This document shows positions 60,016-64,000 of a DNA stretch of 64,000 bases, piece by piece. The position numbers were made by a program, and so were the translations under genes. The stretch spans positions 186,001 through 250,000 of the forward strand of contig JBDOQK010000051.1 in the NCBI GenBank assembly GCA_040437565.1. The letters run 5' to 3'. A model generated the notes under the pieces. That model was not told where the DNA came from and searched no databases. It saw nothing but the letters and a program-made list of their open reading frames with translations. The DNA is from Albugo candida (taxonomy: Eukaryota > Oomycota > Peronosporomycetes > Albuginales). Within the stretch, counting starts at the first letter, position 1. Every line of letters begins with the position of its first letter.

Positions 60016-60591
60016 ATGCAAAGAATGCGATTATCAGGCGTGAAAACGTGCAACATACCGAGTCCATTGCGACAATTGGCCATGTCAACGTCAACTGCCT
60101 CAAGCCCCTCTTCGTACACCCAGCGTCAAGCGCGTTTGGGTCGTCCCGTATCCCCACACGTTCAAATTTACGCCATGCCGATTACAGCGGTTTCTTCGAT
60201 TACGAATCGGATCACCGGAGTTGGGCTTTCTGTAGGCTTCCTTGCTGCAAGCTCATATGCACTGGTGGGAGGCGATGTACCGTCACTCATTCATTCAGCT
60301 CAGGTCAGCATTCCCGCGTTCACTCCGCTCTCCAAGCTTCTTGTTGCCTTCCCAATATCGTACCATACACTTGCGGCCATACGGCATATGGTAAGGTTAT
60401 CTGCGTAATTTATGAGATATGTATGGTTATAAGTGTAATTCTCGCACTAATAGGTATGGGATAAACGACCAGAGCTGATTAACAACAAAGACTCCCCAAG
60501 AAGTAGCTATGCACTATTCAGTGCTTCTGTGGTGATTGCGCTCTCCGCGTCCATGTATACGATTCCGCAGAAGGAATCTGATTCTGACTGA
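60016..60591 (+). CDS. SDHC: Succinate dehydrogenase cytochrome b subunit (complex II subunit C)
   Basis: Two exons, 60016-60390 and 60454-60591, with a 63-bp intron (GTAAGG...AATAG), encode 170 residues. The first 40 are Ser/Thr- and Arg-rich, fitting a mitochondrial targeting peptide. Then comes RPVSPHVQIY (43-52), the SITNRITG quinone-site motif (61-68) in which the Ser and Arg are kept but the usual His is Asn64, and HTLAAIRHMVWD (117-128), whose first His is the expected heme ligand. Three membrane segments follow the family order. It anchors complex II in the inner mitochondrial membrane and passes electrons to ubiquinone. The splice is needed to make the HMVWD box. Met23 is a possible downstream start, but the upstream one suits targeting. 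Confidence 0.93.
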
Positions 60592-60671
60592 CACTCGGAA
60601 AAGAAACATTTATGATTGGTAGCAATCGAATCGAAGATTCCTTATTATAACCAATCCTAACATAAATACGT

Positions 60672-61353
60672 TTGCATATTCTCAACATGCTCAATGGATC
60701 GCCGCTCCTTGAACGCGCAGTTTCTGATCGATTCCAAGCACATCCAGTAGCGACTGCTGAGTCCTCACCCTCACGAACAAACTCTTCAAGAAATGTGACT
60801 GGAAGTAGCGTTTCTGCTGTCACACTATCAGAGGAATTAAAACAACAGAAAGAGTGGAAAAATGCAATCGTTTTTCTGGAAGATGGGACGGTTTTAGCAT
60901 CCACCTTCACACCCAGAAAGGAAGAAATCACGTATGTAAGCTTCTTTAGTCTTCAGTGCGCTCATACAGCCACTACATAGCGCTTGGACAAAGTTGTTTC
61001 TGAGACGTGAAGATACAATAGCATCGGGAATCATTTTATCCAATGAGCAGTACGATGTCCATCGGTACGTCCATCGGGGATTTGCCTAGAATCAATCACT
61101 AGGTACGTTTGATAGGTATCATCCACCGCTTATTTACGGAAGACGTGGTGACGCACTTAACGAACAAACAGAAGGAATTGCTATCTGTAAACTTGAACGA
61201 CCTACAAAACAGCCGATTTACTGCTTGATCACGTACTCTCATCCGACGCTATCTGCCCGAGCAGTTCCGCAATTACGTGACTTTTGCCAAACATGTACGA
61301 AATTCAACAATTCATTTACCAATTCGTCTAATTGTGTCATTTGCAAATCGTAA
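60672..61353 (+). CDS. Profilin-like protein with C-terminal Cys pairs
   Basis: Three exons, 60672-60931, 60981-61064 and 61116-61353, introns 49 bp (GTATGT...CATAG) and 51 bp (GTACGT...GATAG), 193 residues. The spliced core, from EWKNAIVFLEDGTVLAST through ASGIILSNEQYDVHRY and IYGRRGDALNEQTEGIAICK to CLITYSHPTLSARAVPQL, follows the strand and helix order of a profilin fold, though identity to classical profilin is low; an unrelated fold of similar layout cannot be excluded. The C-terminus carries Cys 172, 175, 188 and 191 in two C-x2-C pairs, a possible zinc knot not known from standard profilins. The first 50 residues are Ser-rich and disordered. If it is a true profilin it binds actin monomers; this is inference. 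It lies 80 bases after SDHC. Confidence 0.6.
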
Positions 61354-61419
61354 AAGTGACAAATCTTTCGTAAAATATACGTCTTCACAGAATTTTGAAT
61401 GCACCACACAAAATGTCGA

Positions 61420-62826
61420 CTATCGTCGCGTTTTGCTTCGCGTTGACCGCTTGTTTTTCTTCTCCGGCAAGTTTGAGGTGAATAACGAGCTGTTGGAGCT
61501 TCCGAAGCCACTTGCAGGTACTGTGGGCGCCGATGACGTCAGAGGATTGGTGTTAAAGCCAAATGACGGGGTCGTTGTATTCGCTGCTTGAGCTGGTTTC
61601 CCAAAATCGAATGTCACATGCTTCGTAGAAGCATTTGAAGTGGGAAGGGATCCAGCAGCGAACATATTTTGTCCCATCGTGCTTGGAATCGTGAAATTAT
61701 TTGTTGTCGGAATGGCCATATTGGGTGCGGCCGGCGGCTGTGACGCAGATAAAAGCGACGGCGCCACTGTTGTTTTAAAGCGGATGTTGTCGAGCGTTTG
61801 CCGACGTTCCTGTTCGGCGTGATTTCGTTTCTGAGAATGCTCAAAGGGATTTTTAAACGTTTCTGCTGCAAGCACGTCGCCATGTTTGATCAAATCTTGC
61901 TTCATTTTCGCGAGGAATTGATTGCGCAACTTTTCATTTCGTTCGTGAATTGTAGCCACTAATGAGGCGACCTTCATGAAAGCTGTATTTTGTTGGACGA
62001 AAATCTCGTGAAATGTATCTGTCGTAATTGGTTGAGACTTGTTTTGTTCGCTTTCAGATTGGTCGATATTAGAAGTGTTTGGTGTCTTGGAATCGTTGGA
62101 TTGGAAGCAGAGTTGTAATTCTTCGATTTGCTTTTTCAACAAACTCATTCGGCTCTCAAAAGCCTCGTAGAGTTTCCAGTAAAACGGTGACGGTGTATGT
62201 ACGTTTCGCGCAATCTGTGCAAGCGGTGTATTTCCAGTCTGTTTATCCATGTTACTGCGCATTATCAAGGACGCTTCATCCACTTGAAGTACCGTATGTT
62301 TTACGTCTTTTCCGATATGATGTGCAAAGGAATTTTGTCGGGCTAAAATGTGCTGACGACTTTGTACCATTTGTGAGAGTTTTGATAAACGATTTTTCAA
62401 TTGCACTAAATTTTCCGACGACACTGACTGCAAGAACATTTCCAATTGATCCTGTTCTTTCAGAAAAGCCTGAAAAGCGATGATATTTTCCTTCACATCG
62501 TTTGGTAGGTCTTCAAATAAGGTTTCTAAGGTTATGGGAGGCTGGGGGGTTGGCGTGCCTAGGAAAGAGCCACTAGTGGATGGTGTCGATGTATTAAAAC
62601 CAAAAGGCGATGTAAATGTAGAGGTCGATGCATTGGTAGGATTCGTATTCCAACCAGAACCAAAAGCAAACGGTTTGGAGGTGGAACTGAACGCGCTAGT
62701 GGAAGAAGACACAGTCGAAGGATTACCAAATTGAAAACCTATAATCTCCTTCAGCTATCAAAGAAAATACGCAGAGGGATGCGCACACGTACCGGACGAA
62801 AGCGGAGTTGAGAATGAGAATGACAT
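61420..62826 (-). CDS. NUP58: Nucleoporin Nup58/p58-p45 family
   Basis: Two exons, 62826-62793 and 62738-61420, with a 54-bp intron (GTACGT...TTATAG), encode 450 residues. The start is fixed by the short first exon, MSFSFSTPLSS, which joins in phase to GFQFGNPSTV. FG-type motifs (FQFG, FAFG, FGFN, FDFGKP, GFGSS) sit at both ends with Ser/Thr-rich linkers, and the middle (about 70-300) is helical. It contains LPNDVKENIIAFQAFLKEQ and YWKLYEAFESRMSLLKKQIE, typical of Nup58. The protein forms the Nup62-Nup58-Nup54 channel complex of the nuclear pore. The last residues are strongly basic (KKNKRSTRSKTRR), which is unusual and may be a nuclear signal. The stop faces the profilin-like gene 66 bases away. 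Confidence 0.9.
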
Positions 62827-62976
62827 TGACAAATAGAAATAGTGGACTCCAAGCAAAAGAGCTTACAGTATGTTCTCAATTAAAGACCTCACTACATAGT
62901 CGCATACTTTCTCGAAATGATTTGATAGAGGTTGTACAACCGAAAGTGCCTTTTTCCTCTTTCATCACCGTTTTGC

Positions 62977-63744
62977 TCATCTTTTCGCAAAGCTTATCTT
63001 CAATACGTCGGTGGATGTCAGCTTGAATCCATATAAACCTTGAAGAGCGACAGAAGCTTGTGATTCATCGCCAAATTCTACAAATGCCAAATTCTTCCCC
63101 GGCACCATGCGTACCTCCTACCGAAAAACGCTCAATAAAAGACCGCAAGCGATCGATATTAAATTGAATTGTACCTTAAAGCCATGATATTGCTCGAATA
63201 AAACCCGCAACATGTCTTGATTGCAAGATGGTGGCAAGTCTTGCAAGAATAAAATGTGGTGTGGAAAATTCTGTGATTGACGTGGAGGCGGTGGAGGTGG
63301 TGCCATTGCTCTTTTTCCTTCTCGTGTCTCGTCATCCATTTTTGAAGAATTCGGTGCGTCTCGTGTCCGTTTTTCGCGTGGAGTGAATGTTCCATCTCTT
63401 CGCGCGATAACATCGGATTCCTGTTTTGCAAACTGTACGATCAAATTTTTTTCAAAAAAGGTAGTGTTATTCATGGATCGGAGCGCGTTTGAAGCACTCG
63501 GAACATCGTCAAATGTGACCCACGCTTGTCCACGAAGAAATCGTGCTTTGAACATAGCAATTTCGAGAATTTTACCGAATTGAGAGAATGATGCGTATAA
63601 ACTTTGCTTTTGACGGTCTGGTTTGATTTTATCGTTTAAATTGTGGATGTAGAGTGTGTGTATAGGTGGATTGTCTTCCATTTTTGACGATTTAGAAGCA
63701 TTTTCGGTCGGGCAAGCTTCCGAATTGAGTGGATCCGCACCCAT
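62977..63744 (-). CDS. SNRPA/SNRPB2: Spliceosomal U1A/U2B'' (SNF-type) snRNP protein
   Basis: Two exons, 63744-63175 and 63117-62977, with a 57-bp intron (GTACAA...CGGTAG), encode 236 residues. RRM1 (about 27-105) has RNP2 LYIHNL and RNP1 RGQAWVTF plus the diagnostic NDKIK and SLYASFSQFG. A proline- and charge-rich linker (with PPPPPPR) leads to RRM2 (about 160-236), which the intron cuts in the middle and which ends VLKISFAKR. It binds stem-loop RNA of U1 or U2 snRNA in the nucleus; which of the two cannot be told from sequence, and many organisms have one protein for both. Met22 (MEDNPPIHTLYIHNL) is a second possible start with family-like length. Tandem with Nup58, 150 bases upstream. Confidence 0.95.
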
Positions 63745-63854
63745 TCTGTGCCGTAATGCGAGGTACGGTACATCACAGAGAAATCACAGTGCTTCACAAT
63801 GAACAGATTCAAAAGGGTTTTCAGGGTTCGAATTTTGATAGCCAAAATACGATA

Positions 63855-64000
63855 ATGGGAACGACAGTGGCTATGGCGCCGAGTACTATAAAATGCAGTT
63901 TTAATTCGATGCACACAACTTTAACTGGTGGGTATACATCTGAGAAGGAAGTAAGACTGCAACTTCGACCTTTGTCCATTCATAAGTGCGTTTCGGAAGA
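63855..64000 (+). CDS. Possible 5' part of a gene leaving the window
   Basis: An ATG at 63855 opens a frame with no stop to the window end (48 codons, beginning MGTTVAMAPSTIKC). It diverges from the snRNP gene by 110 bases, which fits the spacing in this gene-dense part. No domain can be seen in so short a piece, and a random open frame of this length is possible. Confidence 0.3.
   Translation, partial: MGTTVAMAPSTIKCSFNSMHTTLTGGYTSEKEVRLQLRPLSIHKCVSE

Noticed and set aside
62480-62734. Plus-strand Val/Glu-rich frame
   Set aside because: Antisense of the Ser/Thr/Phe-Gly-rich start of Nup58; composition is explained by that.

Overview
The window looks like nuclear DNA of an oomycete, most likely a white-rust (Albugo-like) plant parasite. 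The genes are eukaryotic and compact, with very short GT-AG introns (ten well supported, 49-70 bp, half with the donor GTACGT). There is a small AA17-like copper polysaccharide monooxygenase, a type seen in oomycetes. At the left edge lies a secreted locus with CHxC motifs like those described for Albugo effectors. The genus call is inference; the eukaryotic, oomycete-like character is well supported.

Layout: 1-2,027 holds a secreted, CxxC-rich, fast-evolving locus cut by the window edge. 2,028-6,602 is gene-poor, with one short spliced minus-strand gene of unknown function (5,026-5,780). 6,603-8,333 is a type II membrane GT61 glycosyltransferase. 10,641-40,988 is one giant secreted-protein gene (more than 10,000 residues, one 55-bp intron, two assembly gaps). 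It is built from fibronectin type III, filamin-like and PA14 domains plus two repeat families I cannot name, and the accessory modules are nested inside the FN3 and filamin folds. 40,989-51,248 is an accessory region: a decayed coding stretch, a small secreted protein, a degenerate 30-bp repeat array, a 320-bp MITE with 8-bp target duplications, and a 2.2-kb DNA transposon with TA duplications and a broken DDE transposase.

51,249-64,000 is gene-dense housekeeping DNA: RNA polymerase III subunit 2, a membrane protein of unknown function, a PHD-finger protein, the AA17-like enzyme, ribosomal protein eL34, succinate dehydrogenase subunit C, a profilin-like protein, nucleoporin Nup58 and the U1A/U2B'' snRNP protein. 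Neighbouring genes are often 30-150 bp apart, and one convergent pair is separated by a single base.

The assembly has seven 100-N gaps. At five of them the sequence before the gap is repeated after it (23 to 672 bp), so these gaps are probably unmerged contig overlaps, and the duplicated sequence, including a second 3' end of the giant gene, is probably not real.

The most interesting item is the giant nested protein, a candidate extracellular or surface scaffold. All spliced models were read by eye from frames, splice signals and family resemblance; no search was run.
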